A stretch of 64,000 nt of DNA from Gibbula magus (GCA_936450465.1 OW388300.1:17745266-17809265); one strand, 5' to 3'; counted from the stretch's first letter, positions 23,246-33,312 are shown. Translations and numbers: made by a program. Notes: generated by a model not told the origin, from the sequence alone.

Positions 23246-25169
23246 ATGGCTGCATATTTGAGAGTTGCTTTAGGGTTGGCAAGTTTCCCTCTTGCATTAT
23301 CTGATAATCGTAACAACCTTATCCAACCATGTGGTCAGAAACTGTGTGAAGAACGATGCAAGAGTTTAACGTACTGTTCCTCTCCTCTGTATGACTTCAA
23401 CACCCTGACCTGTGTCATCAAGAACACAAGCCTCATAAACGCCCACAAGAAGATGGAACATTACAGAAGAATTCGTTCTAGAGATGGAAGGAAGGTCAAG
23501 GTACATGTAAGATTCAAGGTGGCGAACACAAGAGACCTCAACAACTACAACACCACAACCGACTACGTTGTTACAGAACAGAATAACAACGTGCACATCA
23601 TCAGGAAAACTTACAAACTCGCAGTTGGAGATGGTATAATGGTGCACAAAAGATCCCATGTTAACGATCGCGAGTACACGACACATGGAATTTATATGGG
23701 TAATTTATACTTAAATTCGTCTAAACTTGACAATGGTTTACTTGATAAATTTAACAAAATCGTGCTTTCAATGCAGCAAAAAAATACAACATTTAAATTT
23801 TGGAGGTAGAAATGGACACTTTCGACAACTATGTCCGGACAGAAGCATACAGCCTTTACATATTGACCCTGCTGAATTAATTGTTAACATCTTTGTTTAT
23901 CTCCAGTTTATGATGCCGCAATTCATTTGTCCTCATTTGCTTTCAATCATTAAGAATAAATATTTCCCATTGAGTTGTGAATCTACTGAATCGACTTCAA
24001 TGGTGAAAGGGTGTAATTTGTAAGAGAAGTAGCCTTGTAAACTCAAGTTTGTTATTTCCTCTGATCGTCTCACAAAGTCTAGTGTAAAAACTTCCTTATT
24101 GATAGTATGAACATAACTAAGAGATATTTTAATTATTATTGTTAAAATAGAACGCATTTAAGCAGAGAAAGTTAGCTACAGCATAGATCCTTGCCTTTAA
24201 ATTTCAACAGTTATACCCCACTATATGCAGTATAATTATTACAGCAGTGCCTTACCTGATGCTGGCATTTTGTAGGACTACAGTGATCAACGGACGGACC
24301 ATGATCCCAAATTAAGAACATTGGTTTCCCTGTAATTTCCAGTTTAACTTGTTGCTATTCTTCTGTTGATTATGTACTGGTCACTGTCTGAAAATATATG
24401 GGCTATGTTATGTATGAACACCGCTTCATTAAAATAATAACCCTGCAAGAATACAAGTTTTATTTTAAGTAATGCAAAACATTATAACATTGGACATATG
24501 TTTTCTGCTTTATGTGAACATAATTTGGAAGATATTTACTTTCAAATATCTTTAAAACTTATTGTTCTTAAGAAAATATTATAGTAACTTTTTTCATATC
24601 TCGAATAATAGTTTGTAATATGTAACTTCATTTCAAACAGGAAAAAAGGCATTCATGCACTATGCACTCTCACGCAATATGGTTAAAGGACAATCTTTTA
24701 AAGTATCAGATGTCACAGGAATATGGGTCAACACGTAAGCACTCTTACATCATTTATATAAAACAATTCGCTTGAATTCTTTCAACCATTTTATCATCTG
24801 CTGTCTAGACTTTTTAACCATCAGATTCACATTTCACAAAAGATTGATAAAACACCTTAGCACTGTCATTGCCTGATTGAGTTCTAAAGCAATGTGAAAT
24901 ACTATAAGGATGTGAATAGGAGTTCACCTGCCTAAAAATAGCTGTTGAAAATATTTGTTTAATCAGTTGTTGAATAGATCTGTCAGAGCCGTTTCAATCA
25001 TTTTATATGTTTTTGGCACAGGAATAGGAGTAGGTGCCCACAACTGAAAGTGAAAAGGATCAGAGATCGTCTAAATGGTCTCTATCGAAAGAAAAGAGTT
25101 CTATCATTTGTACAAGAATCTGGAAGGGATTTTATCATTTGGGCCTACACTGGGAATCAACCTAATAAG
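23246..25169 (+). CDS. copy B of the tandem family, exons 1-3 (unidentified small secreted-type protein)
   Basis: Exons 23246-23633, 24641-24734 and 25022-25169, completed by 33262-33312, for 226 aa in total. Donors are GTATAA, GTAAGC and GTAAAT; acceptors are AACAG and CACAG. Phases 1, 2 and 0 are identical to copy A. Exon 1 encodes a putative signal peptide (MAAYLRVALGLASFPLALS), the five-Cys cluster CGQKLC..ERC...TYC...LTC, then RRIRSRDGRKVKVHVRFKV. Exon 2 encodes GKKAFMHYALSRN... and exon 3 NRSRCPQLKV... to WAYTGN. Exon 1 is highly alike in A and B, whereas exons 2 and 3 share little outside GRDFI/GKDFI and WAYTG. W..NT-RC-PQLK followed by GRDFI slightly resembles the end of netrin-type barrels; this is a hypothesis. 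The open frame upstream to 23030 is not conserved. No disabling mutation is seen. Confidence 0.75.
23634..24640 (+). other. intron 1 of copy B
   Basis: Starts with GTATAA and ends AAACAG. The open frame continues about 58 codons past the donor (to 23809), but copy A diverges exactly at the donor, which supports splicing there. Confidence 0.6.
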
Positions 25170-25656
25170 GTAAATTTTCAAAACAAAGGTAATATATTCA
25201 ATGTATCTATGTCTTAATATGACTATAAAGTATTCGGTAGTGTATGTTCGTGTATACGTGAACTAAAAGAAATAAAGGATTATTTGCTTGGTTTTTTCAT
25301 AACCACATCAAAAGTTTCCCCATATGTTTTTTACTTTCATCTTTAGTTGTAGGTCACATCGAACCTTTGCTATTTACATTTGTCTGAAGGATAGGGTCAT
25401 TTACCTGACCAAAAACTAAGACATTTGTTTTTAACGTATGTTATTCCTTTGGATCGGTAAAGAAGCGTGATGGGATATATAAATACCTCTCCTTTTGACT
25501 ACTATAACATATCTACTTACTTTATTATCATCCGTAAAAAAAAAAGTTCAGTGTAACATTCAATATTGTAACTAAAAAATCACTAAATTAAATTATTTTA
25601 AAAATTGAATTTTCATTACAGTTTTAAAATAGTACGTTTTTGATTAAACGTAATTA

Positions 25657-25857
25657 TTTATACTTACCTGTTGACTAGACCTACTTTGCCTTACCTCCTA
25701 AGGGTAATGCTATTTCAACCTTAATACAGACGAACTTGAAGAGAGGAGAAGGGGTGCGTAAAATCCCTTATCCAAGGGCCGGTAAGTCTAGGTGGTCTCG
25801 TGACGTCACTACCTGTTCATATCACTCTCCGAAAGTCCCAAAGGCAAGACAGACCAA
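25657..25857. repeat. DIRS inverted terminal repeat, 3' side
   Basis: ACCTGTTGACTAGACCTACT ... GTAAAATCCC...CTGTTCATATCACTCTCC is the reverse complement of 31643-31831. Identity is near complete over the first 170 bp, then fades. A 30-bp outer extension (25628-25657) is unique to this end. Confidence 0.93.
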
Positions 25858-25880
25858 GTGGGGAGGATGGGAGGGCCTAG

Positions 25881-25987
25881 AGCGTAGGTCTAGTCAACAG
25901 TTAAGTATAAATAATTACGTTTAATTAAAAACGTACTATTATTTAAATACCTATCTGTTGACTAGACCTACTTTGCCTAGAATCCCA
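25881..25987. repeat. DIRS internal complementary region
   Basis: The first half (about 25885-25940) is the reverse complement of the outer 3' end 25628-25687 (GTAGGTCTAGTCAACAG...TACTATT). The second half (25938-25980) is complementary to the outer 5' end (ATTTAAATACCTATCTGTTG...). The two meet at ATT. In DIRS1 this region serves as template for joining the ends of the circular intermediate, so its presence identifies the group. Confidence 0.9.
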
Positions 25988-26186
25988 CCGCAAGGAGGCG
26001 GGTCAGTAGATACATGGTAGTGACGAGACCAGCGACTAGCCCTGAGTGTAAGCTAACCTACGAGTCCTCCACCCTGTGGTGAGGACAAGGCACAGCCCGG
26101 GAGATACCATCTCTACCGCTAAGCGGATCGAAGAGACAACCCTGGCACTCAACTTCCGATCAACACACCGCCCCCAACCCCAACAG

Positions 26187-26189
<3 letters not shown>

Positions 26190-26223
<34 letters not shown>
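26190..26223. repeat. 34-bp poly(G) run
   Basis: Thirty-four uninterrupted G on the + strand (C on the element's sense strand), preceded by AACAGGGA. It lies between the recombinase stop (26299) and the internal complementary region. Its length should be regarded as approximate, since such runs are hard to sequence. Confidence 0.85.
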
Positions 26224-26227
<4 letters not shown>

Positions 26228-26298
26228 AATGAAGTTAAAGAAAAAACCAACAGACACGAGAGTAAGCAATGTAAACCCTGTCTAAGTTCCAAAAGCGT

Positions 26299-27380
26299 CT
26301 AAGAAGGATGACCCCTTCTTGGTCTGGTTGGGGGGACCACCTTCGTCTGCGCGAAGACCTGTGGACCCAGCCTAGAGATGCCTTCAAGATCAGCTGTGGA
26401 GACATCTCGTAGGTAATGGTTGGCGAAAACCTCTGATGAACGCCAAAAACACCCTGCCATGACATCCGAAACCGCGATGTTGCAGTGATACGCCATCGTG
26501 GCTGAAACTGCGCGGATCTCATGAGGATTGGAACGCGACGGCTGAGGCAAATCAGCGGCCTTGTACGCATCAATTACCGCCGATCTTAGATACACCCCCA
26601 ACGCTCGCTTGTCTAGTTCCTTGGTGCTCCTGGGTGAGTGAGGCAAGAACAGACGACGCCTGCCATCCCTCAGCCTGCGGGTACGCTGCGTGTACACCCT
26701 CAAGGCTCTTACTGGACACAGAGAGAGATCCACCTCATCTGAGTCCGAACCCAGAGCTGGGATAGAGAACGTACGTCCCGCTTCATCCGCTGCCTGGTTC
26801 TTACAGACAAAATCAGGAGCCAACCCCAGCGAGGCGGAGCCCCCCTCCCTGACCTCAAAACGTAGCAGGTCCGCCTGCAACGCATGGATCTCTGAAATCC
26901 GCGCTGCAGAGGCCATGGCCACCAGAAAAATGACCTTGATGGTGAGAGGGAGGAGAGGCACGTCGGAGAGCGGTTCATACCTATCGGAGCGCAGGTGGTT
27001 GAGCACAATGGCTAAGTCCCATTCAGGTGGGCGAAGCCTGGACCTGCCGTCCACCGAACGGAAGGTTTTAATTAGGCCCTTGAGGACCGACACATCCAAT
27101 CCTGGCGATCTCTTCCTGAGAACCGACAGGATGGCCGACATGTTGGTGTTAATTGACGACGCCTTAAGATGTCTAGTGTTGCGAAGGTACACCAAGTACT
27201 CCGCAACCTGAGGCACTGAAGCCTCGCCGGAATGAAATCCCTCTGAGCACAGAAAGAGGCGAAGGCCTGCCACTGGAAAGTATAGAGCTTCCTAGTGGTT
27301 TTCCTATGCGAGGTAGCTATTGCGTTGGCGACGCACTTAGAGTATCCACTACTCCTTAACCCTCCTTTAATACAAGCCAA
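26299..27380 (-). pseudogene. DIRS tyrosine recombinase, one frameshift
   Basis: Two overlapping frames make one protein. The N-terminal part (27380 to about 27236) has SKCVANAIATSHRKTTRKLY...FASFCAQRDF. The main part (27273-26299) has AEYLVYLRNTRHLKASSIN, an integrase core-binding helix pattern, then AARISEIHAL (first catalytic Arg in an ARISE box), NPHEIRAVSATMAYHC (the H-x-x-R box in the form HEIR) and FANHYLRDV, where the Tyr is the expected nucleophile. Catalytic motifs are thus intact, but the reading frame changes at about 27235, where AGGGA appears to have lost one G. Tyrosine recombinases of this kind insert the circular DNA intermediate of DIRS elements. Confidence 0.88.
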
Positions 27381-27443
27381 GCGTGAAGGGAGAACACCTG
27401 AGGGTTCTCGTGTAACCTTCCGCTTGGCCTGCTGATGAGCAGA

Positions 27444-28483
27444 TCACTCCGTATCTGAATCGGAAACGGTTCCTGCTGACAGAGCCGACGGAGAGGAAAG
27501 AACCACGGCCGGGCTGGTCACCAAGGGGCGACCAGCAGGAGACGAAGAATCCGAGTTTCCCCTATCTTGGCTACAACTTGGGAGAGGATGGCTGGCGGTG
27601 GAACAGCATAGGCGTCCATCCCCTCCCACCCTAACGAGAGCGCGTCTAAGCCCATCGCTAGCGGGTCTGGCACTGGGGAGATGTAGGTTGGCAATTGGTG
27701 GTTGAGACACGAGATCTATCAGCGGGGTGCCGAACTGGAGACACAACCCCCTGAAAACCACCGGATTCAGTTGCCACTCCTTTCGGGGAGGGGCATCTGG
27801 ACGTGACAACGCGTCCACCAAGACGTTCTTGGCACCCGGAATGTGGACCGCTCGAATGTCCAGGTCCACCTCGTCCATCAACTCGAAGAGCTGGAGTGAC
27901 ACGCGTAGCAGAGACTGCGCCTTGGTGGACCCCTGCTTGTTTATTGACCAAGCAGCCGCCGAACTGTCCGTGTGTACTAGCAGGCACTGGCCCCTCAAGG
28001 GGACCTGCCAGTGCTGAATGGCAAGATGTACTGCGTCCAGCTCGAGGACGTTGATGTGTAGGTTCCGCTCTGATGGGGACCAAACTCCCGCCACCTGCTC
28101 GTGACTCATGTGCGCCCCCCCACCCTTGGGTGGAGGCGTCTACAAACAGGTGAGCTGAGGGGGGGGCGAGGACGAAGTGGAACGCCTGCAAACACACTCT
28201 CCTCTACCCGCCACCAAGCTAGGAACCGATGTAGGTCTGGGGTTAAGACTATGTCGTGACGACAACGCGTCTCCCTGATGTGGGGATTCAGGAACACCTG
28301 TAACGGGCGAAGGAACAAGCTCCCCCTGCGGGTCAGGTCCTGAGCTGATGTTAATAACCCCAACACTCTTTGCCACTGACGTAGGGAGAGCAAAGCGTCG
28401 AGCGAGCGATCCATAAGGCGATCGTAACGAGCCATCCGCTCCCTCGTGACGAACCTGCGGAACCCACGAGTCACTTCCTCCAC
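27444..28483 (-). pseudogene. DIRS RT thumb plus RNase H remnant, two frameshifts, RT core deleted
   Basis: Reading from 28483 downward: FRRFVTRERMARYDRLMD...WQRVLGLLTSAQDL...LFLRPLQ and HRFLAWWRVEESVFAGVP are the post-palm (thumb/connection) segment of DIRS reverse transcriptases. The frame then shifts in a run of eight G/C (about 28159-28166) to SAHLFVDASTQGWG, and again in a seven-base run (28111-28117) to MSHEQVAGVW...INVLELDAVHLA...VHTDSSAAAWSINKQG...HIPGAKNVLVDALSRPD. This is RNase H with D (VDAS), E (LELDA), D (HTDSSAA) and the late D (VDALSR). Both shifts are one extra base in a homopolymer. No palm motif with paired Asp exists: the thumb directly follows the gag stop at 28471. Confidence 0.87.
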
Positions 28484-30255
28484 TTCTTTTGCGGGGTACG
28501 ACCTCCGGCGCCAGGCCGGGGGGACTTGGGGGACTGACCCGTGGATCCACGGCCACGACCTCCCCGCCGAAAGTCCGTTTTCGCTTTCTTGGGGGAAGGT
28601 TGGCCACTGCCCTGGCCTTGCCCCTGACGAAAACTGGTCTGCGGACGCTTTGGTGTCGTTTGCCTCTGCGTGACGAGCCGATTAGTGAGGTCTTGCTGTT
28701 GGGCCTCCTGTCGTGCTCTCAAAACCTCCGGGATACGACCCCCAAACAGAGTTTCAGCGTGAGCAGGGGCATGTCGAAGGAAGGTCTTATGATCGGGGTT
28801 GAGACCTGACCGGTAGAGGAAATTGTCTCTGCGAAGTACTGTTATACTCGATGAAATTCGGGACGCTGACAACATGATCTGCGCAAGGTCCGCAGCCACA
28901 TCACCAAATGCTTTGAACAACACCGGGTCCCCCGTCTCCATGCCCGCCTGCTTAGCACAAGCCAGCATCGCCTGACATGTGAAAGCCACGTTGTTCCCCA
29001 AGCCTAACACCGAACGCGCCTCCCTGTCAAGATGAGAGAACTGTGCCTCAGACACGCGGTGAAGCAGGTTGGTGGTAAACAACTGAGATGCACCCTGATC
29101 AAGGGGAGGCGGAACAAGTTGAAAAGGGACCGGATACAAGGGCAGACGCCGTCTGCGCTTGTCCGGCACCACCAAAGGCGGAAGCAGACGATTGGGCATC
29201 GCAGATGATACGACTTGCTCCATATCCTCGGTGGCCTCCAACAGGAGCCTATGAGGTGGAAGGGCATGACGCGCGGGAGGTACCTCGCCATCAGGGCCAA
29301 AGGAAGCCCTCCTGGCCGCCGACGTGCGCGGACCCGTCACGCTGACTTGGCTAAGTGGAACGTCCGCGAACGAAGCCACTTCGGATAGCATAGCTATTGC
29401 GTCAACCACTGGAGGATCCTCCGACAACCCCGTACCCTCCGCCTCCGTTTCTATACTGATGAACGGAGGGTTTCGACACCTCCACGTAGCGGGTGTCACG
29501 TTCCGGTGAGTCCGGCGAGGAGTCACGTAAGGGTGACATCACCGTGACACGCCGCGTAGGGGTGCAAGGGGTACGCGAAGGAGTCGCGGGTGCGGAGGCC
29601 CTAGCGGACGAGGAACGCGCACCCTGAGGTACGTCATCCGCATAGGGCTCACACGGTTGCGTAGTCGTAGTGTGAGTGGGCCCAAACGCGCATCGAGCAA
29701 GGAAGAGACCATATCCTTGACGGATGCCAGAAGGAGGGACGGATCGACCTTGTCAAACCTAGCCTTCTTGGACTTCTTCTTCTTGCTCTTGGGCGTAGTG
29801 GGTCCGCCCACCTTAAGTCTAAGCGGAGACAACCGTTTGTCCGACGAAGGAGGGGACAACGGGTGAGTCCGCGAACGAGAACCGGAACACGACGGCGGAG
29901 GGGGGGAGCGTAAATCCTTCGACCCCCCAGCGGGTTCGGACAGGTCCGATTCCCTGTCGAATTCATCCGCCCGTTCCGTGAGGACAATGTCTACATCCTC
30001 CACCGGAGACGGATGACGAATGGGAGACGTCTCCCTACGTTGAGCTGACGACGCACGCTTCTGAAACGCAGCCCTATCGGCCACCTACTTGCGTATGGCG
30101 GAAACGTACGCGTGGAACTCCGATTCGGAGAGAGGAGCGCACTCGTCGCAACGGTAATGCTCTTCGCAAAGGTCCTTGCACTTTCTACATAACAAGTGCA
30201 GATCCTTAGAGGCGGACTTCCTGCCTCCGCAGTTCGTGCAGAAGGCGGAGTACAT
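28471..30255 (-). pseudogene. DIRS gag-like ORF1 with two in-frame stops
   Basis: A single frame from ATG 30255 to TGA 28471, interrupted by TAG at 30085-30087 (after SAIRK) and TGA at 29539-29541 (after RGVSR). The N-terminus has a Cys array FCTNCGG, LCRKCKDLC and RCDEC, a zinc-binding pattern common in DIRS ORF1 products. The middle is Ser/Pro/Arg-rich. The C-terminal half has HLDREARSVLGLGNNVAFTC..AMLACAKQAG and a helix-rich segment, ending in a Gly/Arg/Gln/Lys-rich basic tail (RRGGRGRGSTG...TPQKKWRK) suited to nucleic-acid binding. The two stops may be decay, or the TAG could in principle be read through. Confidence 0.8.
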
Positions 30256-30559
30256 GGCGAACGATAACGATAAAACGCGTAACGTAAGCGAAGGTAGATA
30301 CAGTTGAGTCACCTACATGGCGTAGCACAAACACGAGTAGCGTAGACGAGGTGAGTCACACACGTGAAACACCCAAGCGGCGGAGCAAAAGCACAACAAC
30401 TCTGACGATATGCAATCAAGAGAGTTGAAACAAAAACTCTGAACTCGAAGAGCACAAAGTCAAAATCAAGTAACCACCCGCCAAGGTAAACAAAGACGAA
30501 CAAGCCAAACCAAAAACTAGGCTAAACACTTACAAGATAATTCAATCTTCATTCACATA

Positions 30560-31400
30560 ACACTCGTGCGTGAACCAAACCTTAAGTGACTGGCGTAGCG
30601 AGTCACTTGAACCAAAGCGAATCACCCTAAGGATGAGTCGCGTAGAATCGACCTAAGGTGAAGCCAAAGGCGAATGGTAGGCGAAAGCTAGCAACGGGCA
30701 ACGCGTGTCACTGACGAGGAGTGTATCCACTGCTCCTTAACCATGCTAGTCACTCACCTTAGGCGAACAACTAGCGAAGCCAGTGACAGGCGAGGCGAGA
30801 AGCCAAGCGAGACGCGAAGCACTTGAGTACGGACCGCAGGCGTATGACAAGCGAAAAGCGAATGACAAGCGAAGCAAGCCAACCGCGTAGGAGAGATTCC
30901 ACTGCTCCTTTACCCTACGCAAGTCAAACCCACAGTTCCCTAAAGTGCAGACCGAAAAGCGTATGACAAGCGAAAGCGAATGACAAACGAAGCAAGCCAA
31001 ACGATTAGGAGAGATACCACTACTCCTCTACCATACGCAAGACAAACACCTAACAGTTAGCACTAGAGTACGACCGACAGGCGTATGACAAGCGAATTAG
31101 GAGTGATTCCACTGCTCCTTTACCGTACGCAAGTCAACAACCCACAGTTAGCACTAGAGTACAGACCGAAAAGCGCATGACAAGCGAAAGCGAATGGCCA
31201 GCGAAGCAAGTCAAACGATTAGGAGGGATGCCACTACTCCTCTACCATACGCAAGACAAACACCTAACAGTTAGCACTAGTAAACGGAACGAAAGGCGTA
31301 TGACAAGCGAAAGCGGATGACAGGCGAAGCGAGTCACACGCATAGGAGAGATACCACTGCTCCTTTACCCTACGCAAGTCAAACACCCAACAGTCAGGTG
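30560..31400 (-). repeat. DIRS 5' leader: ~120-bp repeats with a small hairpin
   Basis: Six copies of a [A/T]GGAG[A/T/G]GAT.CCACT[G/A]CTCC hairpin lie at about 30715, 30888, 31006, 31098, 31220 and 31343, spaced 93-124 bp after the first. Each later copy is followed by TACGCAAG[T/A]CAAAC and CAGTTAGCACTAG, then runs of GCGTATGACAAGCGAAAGCG. A related CCACTACTCCTTAACC lies inside the recombinase region (about 27344). Short GCGAA/GACAAGCGAA motifs fill the spacing. No coding frame. Confidence 0.85.
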
Positions 31401-31642
31401 AAAGAAAACAAAGAATCACGAGCTGCACGTGCGGCGCATGCAATCCACCTACTTCGGGTGGTCGCTAGCTAGCACATGTCAACAAGGCCCCTTGAAAACT
31501 AACACCTACTTGCAAAACAGATTGCAAACACAACCTGCACTATCGACGAATAAAGTTGAGGGTATCTCTTGACCAAACAAGAGAAAAATAGCAAGTTAGC
31601 AACACAAGCCGCTAAAACCCCAGTCACAGAACAAAACACGTC

Positions 31643-31831
31643 TGCCTTGCTCTGCAACTTTTAGGAGAGTGATATGAACAGGTAGTGACGTCACGAGACC
31701 ACCTAGACTTACCGGCCCTTGGATAAGGGATTTTACGCACCCCTTCTCCTCTCTTCAAGTTCGTCTGTATTAAGGTTGAAATAGCATTACCCTTAGGAGG
31801 TAAGGCAAAGTAGGTCTAGTCAACAGATAGG
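31643..31831. repeat. DIRS inverted terminal repeat, 5' side
   Basis: GGAGAGTGATATGAACAGG ... AGTAGGTCTAGTCAACAG, reverse complement of the 3' repeat. The outer extension ATAGGTATTTAAATAAT (to 31843) is unique to this end and is copied in the internal complementary region. Confidence 0.93.
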
Positions 31832-31986
31832 TATTTAAATAATTTTGGTTATACTTTTATATGGCATTTTCCAATATGTATATCTCTTCATATAAAACAT
31901 ATTTTGTCATTGTAACAACATTAAGGTACATCTGTACTGACCTAACATATGACTTCTGCTATAACTTATAATGTTCAGGTCATTTA

Positions 31987-32304
31987 AAGGCACTGACACA
32001 CGAATTTCTCACTGGATAAAACGCTGTCACAAAAATATAAATAATTGTTACCAATGGCGAAATAATACTCCTCATTCTCTAAACTAGTTCTAAAATGAAT
32101 GTACATGTTTCTGTTAAGCCATGCGATTCCATGTCCCATCGAGCGGCTATTTTAATGTAATCAGATTAAAATGACCGCTTCAAGGTAGTTCAAGTTATCT
32201 TACTGAGTTGCGATACCTGAAAACTCTGGATAGATTTTTAAATCTGGTACAGTTATGGAATGGTCAACCATGTTGCTGTCTGAACTAATATGCTACAGCG
32301 CCTT
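31987..32304 (-). mobile_element. TA-flanked MITE, old copy
   Basis: Ends TA-AAGGCACTGACACACG and GCTACAGCGCCTT-TA match the family consensus in inverted orientation. The interior is diverged. It lies in intron 3 of copy B just beyond the DIRS element. Confidence 0.75.
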
Positions 32305-32747
32305 TAAGATGTAATAAGCATGACTACTAATCATGTCAGTTTGTGTATTCAATAAATGTTGGCAATGAATACAGAACATGCTCATAACAGTCCTAAATAT
32401 ATTAAAATTGGCCTGTATACAGGTGTTTATCAGCTCTAAATCAATTGAACCATCAAAACAGACCTGTAATATACCACTTGTAGTATGTGTCAATATAATC
32501 AAAATGGAGAGTCAATTGGAGATTAAATACAACGTAAACTTTTCTTACAATACGTTTAATTTATTGATGTCCCTATATGACAATGATCAGTCAGACAAGT
32601 TCAATTAAAAAAGGGGCCACTCTGACACTTGGTCATACTGATCATTTAACGGTACATCCATTGTGTTTCATAAACAAAATTTGGCTTTAATACGTTCCAA
32701 CACACGATATGTGCTGTTTACAATACAAACACATTCACTCAGCTTCC

Positions 32748-33110
32748 ATATTCATCCCTGATTACCAAACATATCAAAATTACTAATTTCCAATTAAAAT
32801 CGAGTTACGTCGTTATGCATGTGCAGAAACCGAAAGTGCACGTCCTATTTACATGCACAGTAGTTGTATGACCTATTGAAAATTATCAACCAAAATTTGT
32901 TAGTTTGTCTGGTTTAAATAAGATTCCAAATTACGTTTGACTCATTAGCGCGCGCCACAGGAGGTGCATTGTTCGGTTTTCGATCAGAAATCGATACTTT
33001 TACTTAGTCCAGTAACATTAAAATGGTAATTTTCGGTAACAGTTGGTACTTTTCGATAAAATAAGACCATTTATAACGTTTGGCTTATTTGACCCCTAAC
33101 AACACAATGG
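32748..33110. repeat. dispersed repeat, paralogue of 54970-55275
   Basis: Shared blocks in order: CATATTCATCC, TTTCCAATT, ACATGCACNGT, GTGCATTGT, AAAATGGTA.TTTTCGGTA, ACCATTTATAACGTTTGG, TGACCCC and AACAACACAA. No coding sense or clear terminal repeats. Confidence 0.75.
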
Positions 33111-33261
33111 ATCTACTTTTAAGCTTATTTGATGTTCATGCTCCAGATTGAACAGCTGGGATTATATGCCGATTGACGTTTCAATTTATGTTGATTATGT
33201 GTTTGAATTCTTTTTTGAAGTTTGACATTTTTTATCGTTAATTTATTAAATTTTATTCCAG

Positions 33262-33312
33262 GAGTGCCGAGACAGTGTCAAACAAGTGAAATACGATCGC
33301 TATAGATGGTAA
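33262..33312 (+). CDS. copy B, terminal exon 4
   Basis: After an acceptor TTTATTCCAG the frame reads ECRDSVKQVKYDRYRW and a TAA stop. It aligns with copy A exon 4 (VCRDSLKQVKYQHYRFL). It is phase 0, as required by exon 3 ending at AATAAG|GTAAAT. It lies 8.1 kb from exon 3 because of the DIRS element in the intron. Confidence 0.72.
   Translation, partial: ECRDSVKQVKYDRYRW

Larger units (their letters stand above)
25628..31843 (-). mobile_element. DIRS1-type tyrosine-recombinase retrotransposon, internally deleted
   Basis: A 6.2-kb element, antisense to the host gene, in intron 3 of copy B. It carries inverted terminal repeats (about 25657-25857 and 31643-31831), an internal complementary region (25881-25987), a gag-like ORF, RT-thumb/RNase H and a tyrosine recombinase in the order expected for the DIRS1 group. 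A trinucleotide AAT occurs at both outer ends (25628-25630, 31841-31843) and as ATT at the junction in the internal complementary region (25938-25940). This fits integration by site-specific recombination rather than a staggered cut. Its GC content is visibly higher than the host DNA. RT core, protease, integrase and methyltransferase domains are not seen. Confidence 0.92.

Noticed and set aside
25660..25910. Separate 250-bp MITE with CTGTTGACTAGACCTA ends
   Set aside because: The inner inverted copy is better explained as the internal complementary region of the DIRS element, since its other half matches the opposite end.
26036..26285. Poly-Pro and poly-Gly open frames on opposite strands
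   Set aside because: Created by the 34-base G run; no other coding feature.
26690..29866. Plus-strand open frames across the DIRS element
   Set aside because: GC-rich antisense shadows of gag, RNase H and recombinase frames.
30715..31395. CRISPR array in the ~120-bp repeats
   Set aside because: Spacing is uneven, the intervening sequence is itself repetitive, the host is eukaryotic, and the repeats belong to the retrotransposon leader.
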